From contig NC_087095.1 in assembly GCF_963855985.1 (NCBI RefSeq), positions 13,836,001-13,900,000 of the forward strand: a stretch of 64,000 nucleotides of DNA, written 5' to 3'. The stretch is from Ostrinia nubilalis (Eukaryota; Arthropoda; Insecta; Lepidoptera; Crambidae). The position numbers and the translations under genes were made by a program. Every line of letters starts with the position of its first letter. Position 1 is the stretch's first letter. The notes below the pieces were generated by a model. It saw nothing but the letters and a program-made list of their open reading frames with translations, searched no databases and had not been told where the DNA came from. Below, piece after piece: positions 1 to 11,253 of the stretch.

Positions 1-1007
1 CACCTAGGATGAACACTGGATTAAAATGACATTTCCATACTAAATGAAAATTTAAGCCAGAGTTCAACTAGGTAGGGTGTAACTTTTATTAAATAAGGGG
101 ATTAGAGTAAAAGAAAACTCTGTTCTCTGTCTCTCTCAACAGTTTATTACACTACAGATAAAAGAAAAATTCAAGTCTTATTTCCACGAGGAAATTGATA
201 CGGAGCTGAAAAGTGACTGAAGTGGCAATCGGCAGGCTAACGGCCTAAAGTAGTCGCCCTTATAAGTGAAGACTGCTAATTGGCTAGACTTTGCTGAAGG
301 GTCACCAAAAGTTCAGACTTGGGGAAGGCTTTATGCATAGTAATGACGTATAAATTTATCGATGAAATTGTTCACTCGTATGTTTAATCAGTCTATTGGG
401 ATACGATCTCTTCACAATTCACTTGCCAACATAATTTTCTCTGCTACATGCGAGAAACTGTCATTTTTAGTACCTAGGTCTATATTTTTTGAGGTTCATA
501 ATAAGACTTGGGCTAATTCAAATGCATTTGTCGAGAGTAGAAATCGTCTGTCAAATAATTTTCTAGTAATCAATTTTGAACTGATTGTCAAGGTAATACA
601 GTTGAAAATTGAATATCAAAGCCAGACTACGCCTAATGTCAGATCAGCCGATGGTAGATGCCAAATTTCCAATATCGCGTACGAAGACGGAGAACTTTGT
701 CAATATAGTGGTACATAAGGGTCATAATTAGTGGATGCCGACGATTTTCGCGCTGTCATCTCAACGACTGCCCACCCTTGTCGTTAGAGCAGTCGACTGG
801 ATAGAAAGCATGGAATTAACATGGTGATTGATAAACTAGGTGCAAATAAGCATAGGTATTTTATAACCACAGAATGCTTTTTGCTTAAATTTGAAAATAA
901 AGGATATTGTTCTGCGTCCATACATCGTTCGCCCCAAGACCCCCAAGCAATGAAATAATGATTTTTATATGTGAAATTACTTAACGATTGTCACCTTATA
1001 CTTACTC
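1..1007. other. Non-coding flank, no gene recognised
   Basis: AT-rich sequence upstream of the receptor gene. An open frame of 118 codons at 362-718 has no motif I recognise, no splice context and no sign of family membership, so I do not call it a gene. Nothing else can be supported here. Confidence 0.5.
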
Positions 1008-1226
1008 CACTAGCTTTTCGCTCGCGGCTTCGCGCGCGTGGCCTACATTAGGTACCTACATATTTTACGGAACCCTATTATTTTCCAAAATAAAATTTAG
1101 CCTGTTACTCGTGGATAATGTAGCTTTCGAATGGTGAAAGAATTTAATAAAAACGGTCCAATAGTTTTTGAGTCTATTCATTACAACCAAACAAACAAAG
1201 TTTTCCTCTTTATAATATTAGTGTAG
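1008..1226 (+). repeat. Helitron-like / MINE-type short repeat, diverged copy
   Basis: It starts with 'ctagcttttcgctcgcggct' and ends in 'tttataatattagtgtaga'. These are the two ends shared by the other copies in this window (42816-43077, 63274-63537), with the internal line 'aacggtccaatagtttttga' in the place where others have 'tcaaaatcggttgcgaggtt'. The (GACA)n array is missing. Such repeats are very common in Lepidoptera and are usually described as Helitron-like microsatellite-associated elements; that assignment is from general knowledge. Confidence 0.6.
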
Positions 1227-1331
1227 ATACTTAAAGCACGGATAAGCGGGAGATTCGTTACAATAGGAAAAATGCTTCAGATTTTGAGGTTATTAGCATA
1301 ACAGAAGTACATTTCCATTTTCTATCTTCTA

Positions 1332-1913
1332 TAGGTACTTATAATAAATCTGTAGAGAGGTCAACTCTGTACATGAAATATATTTTCAAAATAACTATCA
1401 GGGGGTGATACTGATGCCAAAAATGCAATCAGTAAAATTTTTGTCTGTCTGTCTGTCTGTATGTTCCTTATAGAAACAAAAACTACTCGACGGATTTTAA
1501 CGAAACTTGGTACAATTATTCTTCATACTCCTGGGCAGGTTATAGTATACTTAGGAATTCCCACGGGAACAGGAATTAGCGGGAAAATCCTTTTGTATAA
1601 AAAATCTAAACCGCTTAAGTTAGACGCTTTAAATTTCGCACGTAGGTACTTTAGTAAACTAATTCCCACGGGAACTGGAATTCGTGGGAAAATCCCTTTG
1701 TATGAAAAATCTAAACCGCTTTAGTTAGACGCTTGAAATTTGACATGTAGGTATCTTAATAAACTTAAAGCTTAGTTACAACAGGATATTGCAAAATTCC
1801 CACGTGAACGGGAAAAAACATTTGAACGAAAAAATCTAAACCGCGTAAGATAGATGAAGGGGGTAAAACGGGATCCACGCGTACGAAGTCGCGGGCGGCC
1901 GCTAGTTGCTAAT
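1332..1913 (-). repeat. Microsatellite-associated (Helitron-like) element, first arm of an inverted pair
   Basis: The copy contains '(gtct)n' at about 1443-1460, then 'actactcgacggattttaac', two internal 'aattcccacgggaac' blocks, and ends at 1913 in 'gcgggcggccgctagt'. That is the reverse complement of the 'actagc..cccgcggc' start seen in other copies, so the element reads on the minus strand. A second copy in the opposite orientation follows at 1950-2312. Confidence 0.7.
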
Positions 1914-1949
1914 AAAACTATTTATTGTCAAGAATTATATGTATAATAA

Positions 1950-2312
1950 TGCGAATTCCCGTTCCCGTGGGAATTAGTTTACTAAAGTACCTACGTGCGA
2001 AATTTAAAGCGTCTAACTAAGCGGTTTAGATTTTTCATACAAAAGGATTTTCCCGCTAATTCCTGTTCCCGTGAGAATTCCTAAGTATACTATAACCTGC
2101 CCAGGAGTATGAAGAATAATTGTACCAAGTTTCGTTAAAATCCGTCGAGTAGTTTTTGTTTCTATAAGGAACATACAGACGGACAGACAGACAGACAAAA
2201 ATTTTACTGATTGCATTTTTGGCATCAGTATCACCCCCTGATAGTTATTTTGAAAATTATATTTCATGTACAGAATTGACCTCTCTACAGATTTATTATA
2301 AGTAGGTATAGA
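1950..2312 (+). repeat. Microsatellite-associated element, second arm of the inverted pair
   Basis: This is a near-exact reverse complement of 1332-1690, including the flank 'gacctctctacagatttatt' and '(gaca)n' at about 2180-2200. It lacks the 'cgggcggccgctagt' end. The two copies form a foldback with arms of about 360 bp and a loop of about 260 bp. Confidence 0.7.
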
Positions 2313-2586
2313 TATGTAGGAGAGACGTCTTAATTACACTTTAAATCGTAGATCGATAAAGAACCCCTTTGTCAAACCGTATGAATAGCAGCAAATAGAA
2401 CTTTGCGTATTGGAAAAATAGGAATGCCTACGGAAAAGCCAAACATTTTTTAAAAAGAAGTTAATATATTTTACTTACATTTAAATCCAAAAATATCTTT
2501 ATTCCGACCCAAGGGTAAGTAGGCAGTTATGTAGGTATAAATGAAAATACGTATGTAGGTACTTATTATTTATTAATGGTCATGTT

Positions 2587-5041
2587 CTACATTTTCATTA
2601 AATATGGGCCCAATACATCAATGATGTCGCCATCACAACAAAGTACCATAAATGGTTTAACGAGATTCCGATATTTGTATAGGGAATAAGTTTTTTTTTT
2701 GGTATGCATAATTGCTACTTTTTTGCACATAAATGTATGTATGTACCATCCATGATGACAATAGCCTTTCTTTGTGGTAAATCGTTTCCTGGCTTCCCGA
2801 AAAGAGACTGGAACATAAAGGTTTCTTTGGGCTACTTCCTCTCTACTAATACGTTGTAACCCTAAATGTGCTGGTACGAAATGTTCCTCCATCATACTGC
2901 GTGCTTTCATTACATATTTTGTAAGAGTACTCCTTGAAATGCCAAGTAATGTAGCTATTCTGTCATCTGAATCACCGGTCCTCAGCTTCATTAAATAAGC
3001 ACCAACTGTAGTAATTCGTGCTCTCTGATAGTATCTATGGCAAAGAAGATCTGAAGGACGAATCTGAAAATAAAATAAAACATCAGATTCACAGTTCAAC
3101 AATAAGAAGAGCAATATTTATATAGGATTAACGACTTTTGTGTGTAACGGAATAGTAAGATGAGTGATGAAAGATAATTTATGATTTGAACGCTGAATGA
3201 TGAGGAATGATTGGTCTATGGAGGAAACGAAAGGGATGAATGAGGAACGAGGATTGAGAGTGAGAATAGTGGTAGTTTAAAAGAGTAGTCTGTTGTTATG
3301 CAGGAAGTATAAATAAAACTTTACTGAGTTTATTTGGCTCAGGGAATTTTTAACTGGCTTTATAATAGTAAAAATTATGTTTAATATTATGTAAGTAATA
3401 ATATTGCAATATTTTAATAATATAAGTCTATTTGTATTATACAGGGTGGAAACGATAAGTGATCTATAACACTTTTAATATTGTGTGGCTGGCATACATT
3501 TAGTATGGAGGCTGAAAACATTGAATTTTCGGATAGATCCAGTTAATTCTGTAACTATTTACTGATACCGTTAGAAAGAGCTCGTGAAGCACTTTCAGGA
3601 TGAGTAACCAGTTTTTCGATATCTTGTGTAGTTTAGAAATAATCGAGTGAGATCACTTATCGTTTCCACCCTGTATAACCTGTATGGATGAGAGTAGTGG
3701 CAGATTGAAAGCAATGGAAGGAGTTGAAGGATGGGAAGGCTGATTCGGAAAAAACCTTTTTTATTATTATAATAAGCCGGCATAATTATTTTTATGTATT
3801 ATAAAACTGGCAGGGCTCTTACCTCTCTGGGTTGAATCCAATTTCGAACAATGTTTAATATATCTTGATTATTCTCTGTATCCAAACAATGACTTCAAGT
3901 TCGCAATAATGAACAACCACATCCAACACAAACTTGTTGGTGACCTACCGGGGCACCGGTTGGCATATCTGGAGAGTCTTGTGAAGTAGGTGTGGTATCT
4001 CTTTGCAATAATGAGTGACAAGCCCCACAGATGTAGTCATTTGCAGTAACCTGTTTAAAAATAATAATAATTAGAAATAAGTTTAAAAAAATTATCAGTT
4101 TTTTAATGTCCCGCACTTAAATTATTTTATTTTAGTATTAATTTACAGAAACCAATAACTTTACAAGAATTAGACTGATTGTATAGCCAATAACATTTTA
4201 TTAAATAAGGACTTTAGCGTGCATTACCTCTAATGGAGTTAGTCGTTCCACAATTATGTTCCTGATGTTAATATGATGTTGAGTGTTAGTTCTCAGGGAC
4301 ATGAGCTGATGTGAACGTGTTCTAGGCTCTAGTGTTCTACTGCAAAGCACACATTTTCTGCTAAGATTTGAAGTAGATGCATTTGTGTTGTATCTTGGGC
4401 TTGGGTCCAACATGTTGTGCATATAAGATCATGAGCTGTAACCTGTAAAAATAAATAGATTCATTGCATGCCATGCCACACATACTCCTGTGCGTTGAAT
4501 AAATTGAGCCGCAAACCATAAAAAAAATGATAATTCAATATTATGTGCTGTTAGTAGAATTTTGGGTCAGAGGGTAGGGTTAAACAGCTTTAGTAAATAA
4601 GCATTGTTGTTATAATAATTAATTATGACGTGTTACAAACTTAGTTACAAAAAATAATAATCTAGTAGTCTTAGTTCCAAAAAACAAAACAAGCTTTCAT
4701 TGAGAGCAGGGAGATAGTGTCAAAGTAAATAATTCCTTAGATTTACACCAAAACCAGCTGGATTGTCAACATAATTGTTGTTTCGCTCATGCCTCCATTG
4801 CGCTGTACCATCGACTAGTTTCTTACAATCGAATCGGGCCTGGCTGTCCACACTGTCCAGGGTTGAACCACAGATAATAGCGGAACATTCATTTCAAGAC
4901 AACCCGCCATGAGAATGGCAATTCAGAAGTTTGGCAAGGCTAGTACTTATTCATAAGATTGCAGAGCAAAATGTAGGTACTTACCGATCGAGGTGCTGCC
5001 CATTGTTGTGTATAATTAAGTTGCTCATTTTCTAACACCAT
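2587..5041 (-). pseudogene. Broken multi-exon DDE-type transposase gene (DDE_Tnp_4 / PIF-Harbinger-like)
   Basis: Four exons can be read on the minus strand, all joining in phase 0. Exon 5041-4985 starts MVLENEQ and ends at donor tcg|gtaagt. Exon 4442-4228 starts VTAHDLICTTC. Exon 4050-3823 starts VTANDYICGAC and later has CVGC. The last exon runs from 3063 to the stop at 2587. The two middle exons look like paired CxxC zinc ribbons. The last exon holds a helix-turn-helix (RIATLLGISRSTLTKYV) and the C-terminal part of a DDE domain (KTYSLYKYRNLVKPF, then CDGDIIDVLGPY). That domain normally carries out cut-and-paste transposition. The gene looks dead: there is a frameshift after CTTC in the second exon, an in-frame TGA after CSLLRT in the third, the first catalytic Asp region is scrambled, and the end is truncated after LGPY. 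A further Cys-containing open stretch at about 4745-4900 may be another exon. The exact transposon family is an inference. Confidence 0.65.
3441..3674. mobile_element. MITE family B (TIR acagggtggaaacgataagt), copy 1
   Basis: Terminal inverted repeats 'acagggtggaaacgataagt' and 'acttatcgtttccaccctgt' enclose about 190 bp with no coding capacity. The ends are flanked by TA on both sides. It lies between the last two exons of the broken transposase gene. Related copies are at 9309-9753, 43309-43720 and 53403-53573. Confidence 0.8.
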
Positions 5042-5045
5042 AGAA

Positions 5046-8000
5046 CCACCAGCCGAGCCTTGGCCGAGCCACACAAAAACAGTAAATCCCAGGCTGAGTA
5101 TGTCGTTATTGCAATCAATCAGAGTCCGTTTGAATAGCCAAGTTTGTAGTTAATAAAGTTCCGAAAATAAAAGCTAAAACACAAACGAATCACAAAGAAG
5201 GATCAAGCAAGACAGCAACACAGCAAGAGTGAGTGAGAGAGAAAAGGTGATGCGAGTGAATGACAATTTGACTAACAAATAGGGATGTCCATTTAGAATA
5301 GACATAATCGATTAAATTGATCGTTTTTGAAAAATTTTATTTTTAAACATTGTGTTGCTATAAATATTTATTTTATTTATTTAATAGGACAACCAACAAG
5401 ACATACACTGGAAGACAATCAATATTTACAACGTATTTAACTTAATCTAAGTGCTGCCTTAATTATAGGTTGCCACGGCATGCAATAGTGGACTTATACA
5501 TAAACAGTGTCTACACTTAAAGAAAAGAGTAAATATGTAAATGTAGGTAAATAAATGTGATTAAATATACATAAAATGCAATAATCCACTGAAGCGCTGC
5601 GGGCGCGGCGGATCTGCGCCCGTCTAAAGGTCTAATGATTAGACTCTAGTCTAATCGATCATACCATTATTTACTTAAATCGAATTAAAAAAGCGCATCT
5701 CTGTCTCTGCTCTGTCAATATGTCGGTGACTTTGATTTCGTTTAAATACTTTTAAAATATTTTTTCGAACTGCAACTTGTCCGATAGGTTTGGACACTTG
5801 CAAGTAAATAAATAAAATATACCTACATAAAATTATGGTACATACCTACTAAGTCTTTGAAAATCTTAGGGCGATTTTTATCAATGTCCTTTGTCTGCTC
5901 GATTGCATTGATGGTAAGGAGCAATGGTATTATCTATAATATCATTGGTAAGGAGGGACTGTTCTAAATACATATTATGATAGTTGAGATGGTTGAGAAT
6001 ATTTCCGGGTCGATCGCTTCCACCTTCGGCCTAGATAGTACCTACCTACCTACTTATACGCCAAACTATCTTATGATTGTTATGCATTGTTAAGTAGGGT
6101 TATAATACCTAATTATGATTGTTATGCATTGTAAGTAGGGTTATAAATAATTATAATTTACATAAGCAGCAGGTCGGTTATTTTTATTTAGGCAAATGTA
6201 ATATTTTAAAAGACAATACGTACGATCAGATATTAAGATCAAAGATAAAGATTTCTGCTGTGAAAAAAAATATAAAACAGCTAACTTCTATATCAAGTTC
6301 CAAGTCCAACGTCGCTATACGTACCTACCTACTTAATGCTACTGGATTATACGTTCATAGCTCAGAAGTTTAGTCCTTTTTCAGCAGTGTTTAGTAAGAA
6401 TATTATTACAAATGGGCTTTTAGGGATTTTGTTCACATGGAATAAACGACAAAGTTCTTAGTTACTTATCCAATAGGTAGTAGTAACATATATGTAGACA
6501 ACAGGAACTTAGATGCCAACGAAAGAAAATAGGCTATCAAATGTTGTTTTGGGGACTTACCTTTATAAAAATATCACATTTAAAAATTCATACCATTTGT
6601 TGTTATTTAAAAAACAATGTCAATTTTGACGATTAACTGAAAGTCTATTATCTATGAATATAGTAGCGATATATGGTATCCAGCGGCAATGGCAGTGCAA
6701 AATTTTGACAATGACTGTAGTTATCATACTTCGAGTTTGTCCATGGAGACGGCAAAAGTCCTTTAGTTGGCCATAAAGTAAACTTAACGGAAAATGTTAC
6801 TTAATTGATACCGAGGCGCAACCTGGAAGCATTGCTAAGTGTGCTCCTCGTTACTGGTTCATCGTTCGTCATCGTCATTGTTCGTAAAAACCGGGTCGCG
6901 GCAGGCAAATAATAAAATTAGTCTTATGTCTTCTCCCTTATTAACTTCGATGGATAAATAGCTAAACCTCCTTGCGCGTAACTGACGTTTGTTGGAAAAC
7001 CGATTTTTTCAGGCCATCGGATTTTAATTTCAAAAGTCATTGACCAATCCCAGTTCATATAATAACTATTATGACGTTTTCTATTGGCCAAAAGATTTAA
7101 CTCTCTAAAAATCCGCGTGCAACCATATCCTGCTTAAATATTGTGCACTTTATTCAGCACAGATTAAACAAGCTAAATGACAAATAGAATAGATTGAAAT
7201 GACAGATTGCACTTGAATTACCCTACTGAATTTTGGAGTTAATCGAAGTTCCTTATTCTGCTACAGACTAATTACCTTTGTACTGTGGTAAACCAAACCC
7301 AATGTATAATTTTAAATCGACCAATTTGTTCTAGCATGTAAACTGTATTCTAGAACAAATTGGTCGATTATGATTCAGAAACTAGAAACTTTCAATAGTA
7401 GCATAAAGAAATGTATAGAATTTATTGATTGCAAGTCGATTCTAAAGTTCAATACCCGAAGCTCGCATTTGTACCTCCGCCTGCAATCTATTGAAGTAGT
7501 TGTTTTATTCTGTTTGGTGTTGGGATTTATTTGCAAACGACTGCTTGATTTCCCAGAGCAAAGCCTACCTATTAGAGTCTATTGAATGCGTCAGTTTACT
7601 CGTACAAAGGTGTCGTTGAGTTTGCTAAAGATAAATTCCTTTTGACCTTTGAATTACCGCCAAAATTACGGGTTGATTAAAGATTTGGACCGGGAATATA
7701 CCCATTAGTAACCGTATAACAGGAAATGGTGGGAAAGGTCCCTTTTACGTACAAGCATTTGGTAGTAAAATCGCGCCTATTACAACTAGGTACCTATATA
7801 GATGCTAGACGTGCCACAGGTCTGAACATGAATTATTTCATACGACTGGAAGAATGGTTGTTATAGACCCATATTAAAAAGAGGGCTGCCAAATGACCTT
7901 TAGTGTCAGAGAATGTTTAAATGAGAAAGAAAAGATAAATTATTTGTCTTTCATTTTTATAAGCTTGAGAAACCTTAAGACTAATTTACAAAGGGGCGGC

Positions 8001-8194
8001 ATAAACCCAGTGTTTATTATCACAGCAGTTAGAAATAAGCACCAAATCTGCTAACAACACAATTTTCTTACAAATATTTTTTTTTGTATTACAAATAACA
8101 TCTCAGCAGTCTTTTTAGATTTTTTGTTTGTTTTTTAAAGTGAATGTTTGGTTCTAATTTGAATTTTGCTGCAAACTAATTTGAGGGAATGTAT
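5046..8194. other. AT-rich non-coding sequence with minor repeats
   Basis: No gene is recognised. There is a short LINE-like tail at about 5360-5480, and a direct duplication of about 35 bp at 6073-6107 and 6115-6148 (sharing 'tatgattgttatgcattgt'). A perfect hairpin lies at 7315-7369 (separate entry). The open frames here (84 and 71 codons) have no recognisable motif. Confidence 0.5.
7315..7369. repeat. Perfect 20-bp inverted repeat, 15-bp loop
   Basis: The left arm 'aatcgaccaatttgttctag' and the right arm 'ctagaacaaattggtcgatt' are exact reverse complements. It could be the remnant core of a foldback element or an RNA hairpin; the sequence does not decide. Confidence 0.75.
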
Positions 8195-8299
8195 GTACGG
8201 TCAACAGCACGTCAACGTAAACACTGTGGTATCTTACGTAGTTGCGATAGGGGCGACTTTGCAACGAAAATGTATAGCTTGATGTGCTGTCGACTGTAC
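8195..8299. mobile_element. Short foldback MITE, 105 bp
   Basis: The ends 'gtacggtcaacagcacgtca' and 'tgatgtgctgtcgactgtac' are imperfect reverse complements (17 of 20). The interior is short and has no coding potential. Confidence 0.6.
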
Positions 8300-9308
8300 G
8301 AGTAAATTATTTAAAATTAGTCACTAAGTTCCTTTTAAGTGGACTTTAGGTACCTACTCGTTATTAGTAGTTAAGGTAAGAAAACTTATAGCAAACATAA
8401 TAAGAACTCCCCCAATAAAGTTTCTCTTAACTTTTAAAGACCAGGTTTTAGGTTTTAATTTATAGAACACGAATAAGAAGAGCTCAAGTATTTGTATGGA
8501 TTTAGTGGCGGCTTCATTGAATGGTAGACATTAAATACTCCGTGATAATAATTAAAGTTACAATGTAATTTATAACAGTGGTCTCAATCAATAAGGTTCT
8601 TCCCTATGAAGTGTGCATTCATCACCTAATAATCTTACATTATGATCTCATTTTAAACATTTCTACGAAAGAAAAAAAGGTAGGTACATACATTAGTATG
8701 AAAAAAGAATTTATGAATGTGAGCAAATAAAACTTTTTCTGTAGGATTTCATAAAATAATAAGTAATTTTGAGGCTGTTTAAAAATATTAAATTACTCGT
8801 AATACGTCACTAGACCATATCCTCCTTTGACCGACAGCGCGCACTGGCCACCAAGAACGCTTTTTAAAAAAAACGCCGATCATCTTTTGTTTTCTATACT
8901 GCAAATATTTTCACGCGCCAATTTCAACGCTTGTAGGGTGTTATTTTTTCTAAATATTCGTAGATTTTCTTCGAAAATTAATTTGAAGTGCTATTACTGA
9001 ACAAATAAATCATGAAAATCAAAGTTGTACACGCTTATGGACCTCTTTGCTGCAAGTAAGTCCCCAAAATTGCCAGACATTTTGTGAAGCAGTTGTGAAT
9101 TACTATGTTAGTAAATTATTCCTGTCCACTACTAATTTATTATAATAATAGCAATGTTGTCGTTCCTTTGTTACACACGGCTATTTATTTATGTAAATTG
9201 TTGTTTTCATGGCAGACTTTAGTGTTTCTTATAGTCCGTAAGCGTTGCTCGTACTGAAATAACACACTGGACTCGCTTATCGGATTACTAAACTAGATTT
9301 TAGACTAT
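8300..9308. other. Non-coding sequence, nothing recognised
   Basis: AT-rich sequence with no exon, RNA gene or clear repeat boundary that I can support. Confidence 0.5.
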
Positions 9309-9753
9309 ACAGGGTGGAAACGATAATAATAATAATAATAAATCTTTGGACAATTTCACACAGCGTCAGCTAGCCCCAAAGTAAGCAACTTAATGCTTGT
9401 GTTACGGGTGCTAGCTTAACGGATATACTACTTATATACTTTTTTATTAAATACATAAATATTATACATACGGTGGAAACGATAAGTGATCTCAGTCGAT
9501 TATTTCTAAACTATACAAGATATCGAAAAACTGGTTACTGATCCTGAAAGTGCTTCACGAGCCCTATCTAACAGTACCAATAATATGTTACGGAATTAAC
9601 TGGATCTATCCGAAAATTCAATGTTTTCAGCCTGCAGCGCTTGGTACCGTTGAATAGAGCTCGTGAATCACTTTCGGGATCAGTAATCAGTTTTTTGATA
9701 TCTTGTATAGTTTAGAAATAATCGAGTAAGATCACTTATCGTTTCCACCCTGT
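9309..9753. mobile_element. MITE family B copy 2, interrupted by a LINE/SINE 3' tail
   Basis: The outer ends 'acagggtggaaacgat' and 'atcgtttccaccctgt' match the family. At about 9325-9474 the left end is interrupted by '(aat)n' followed by 'cagctagccccaaagtaagc' and an AT-rich tail, after which 'ggtggaaacgataagtgatc' resumes. The interior is itself a large palindrome: 'tatacaagatatcgaaaaac' on the left pairs with 'gttttttgatatcttgtata' on the right (one mismatch). So this is a nested insertion into a foldback element. Confidence 0.75.
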
Positions 9754-9823
9754 AGAAACACAGATAAAGGCTAGAGCTATGTTATGTATTGAATCTTCAA
9801 GGTGAGGGTGACAGGCATTTTTG

Positions 9824-9963
9824 TATTGTCAGCATCAAACAGTTCGTGACACCCAAAGTGGCCAAAAAATTGTGTACACAAACATATTCCAATATTTTAA
9901 CAACGACGTGTTGCGAACTTTTTGGCTACTTTCCGTGTCACGAACTATTTGACGTTGCCTGTA
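9824..9963. mobile_element. MITE family C (acacccaaagtggccaaaaa TIR), copy 1
   Basis: A left arm containing 'gttcgtgacacccaaagtgg' pairs with a right arm 'ctactttccgtgtcacgaac' with few mismatches; the arms are about 45 bp. The second copy is at 54708-54838. Confidence 0.75.
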
Positions 9964-9993
9964 GCACCCTAGACTGCATCTCACTTAACATCA

Positions 9994-10174
9994 GTGTGCT
10001 TACCATGAGTTTACGTTAGGTGTGTTCGCTAGCGAGTACGTCTAAAAAATTCTATGAAGATTCTATTTATTGAAAGTAGCCGCCCAGAGGCGCTGCACAA
10101 TATGTCATACATTTAAATGTCATTTTACGCAGTCGCTAGCGAGCACACCTAACGTTAACTCATGGTAAGCACAC
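9994..10174. mobile_element. MITE family A (gtgtgcttaccatgagtt TIR), copy 1
   Basis: The left end 'gtgtgcttaccatgagttta' and the right end 'gttaactcatggtaagcacac' form TIRs of about 45 bp that continue through 'cgttaggtgtg(c/t)tcgctagcga'. There is no open frame. It sits 30 bp after the family C copy. A second copy is at 18499-18679. Confidence 0.85.
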
Positions 10175-11249
10175 AGGTGCGAATGAAAAACAGAAATTAC
10201 GAAAAGTGCACCCACTTTTGTTACTTTTATTGTGACATAAAGGTTATTTTGTGACCTAGTGTAATTAATTTCGGCAGTGGCAGTAACATTTAACTTAATT
10301 GCGACGTAAAGGGAATAGTAACAATCCCAGGCTATTAACGTCTAGTTTATTTCATCTCACACATAAATCAAAGTTATTTAACCATGTTTTATTTATAGGC
10401 TCAATTGCTGTACTTAGTTCTTTAATTTATTACGTGATTGTTTTGCAGAAGTAGAAGTAATTGATGTTATTAACAAACTAAAGACTTTTCTCAGGACACA
10501 TAATTATTTCATAGCAGTAATAGGCCTGCCTATTAAATCATATTCTTTCCTTATTTATACGTATATTTGTATGGAGCTAGCTCTTATGTTTAGTAATACT
10601 TTCACCAATATTGTTCATTATGATATTATTTTCTTAACAACGGCTAGGAAGAGTATTTACCTAACAGGTTACTAAACCAACACATTAGTAGAACAATGTT
10701 ACTTACAAATAAATAATAATATTCATATTAAGTTCTAATATATAAAAGCTGGAATCTATACGTACATCATAGAAAATTAACGTGTAAACTACACCTAATT
10801 GTGATAACAAATCTCGTTGAACTCATTTTGTACACGTGCTACGATGTTTCTTCGTAGCAAACTCGTAGCGTTTGCTACGAAGAAATAAATACACAATTTC
10901 AATTTTCCATGTTAACTGACATGCTTTTAGAGCTTTTCTGTGTCAACAAATCTTTTATGAAATGAAGGAAATTCCGAGTAGGTATAACAATTTCCTTAGG
11001 TTTAATTCAGAAGTTACATTCTCTTACCCTCCACAAAAAGACAAACATTTTCTGAATCTGTTAGTGCTTTGTGTTTCGAAAATTATGAATCTATATTACA
11101 TAATTTATGTTGAAGGGCAGATTAATCTAGCGCATTGGTTCAATCACTGGCATCCTATTAACTAATAAAAGCAGAACTCTAACAACTAACTTTGTTATAA
11201 AGTTGTCGTTTTCTTGCCTTTTGAACCATATTAAATTTTATTTGGATTA
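10175..11249. other. Non-coding sequence with one perfect hairpin
   Basis: No gene is recognised. A hairpin at 10847-10885 has two exact 16-base arms ('tttcttcgtagcaaac' / 'gtttgctacgaagaaa') and a 7-base loop. The loop sequence 'tcgtagc' repeats part of the arm. Confidence 0.5.
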
Positions 11250-11253
11250 TTAA

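Noticed and set aside
362..718. A 118-codon open frame as a possible small gene.
   Set aside because: No domain, signal peptide, splice context or codon pattern distinguishes it from chance in AT-rich sequence.
1870..1913. A cluster of rare-cutter-like sites (ggatcc, acgcgt, cgtacg, gcggccgc) resembling a cloning polylinker.
   Set aside because: The stretch lies exactly where Helitron-like copies in this window carry their natural 'gcgggcgg..gctagt' end, and flanking sequence on both sides is insect repeat, so a vector remnant is not needed to explain it.
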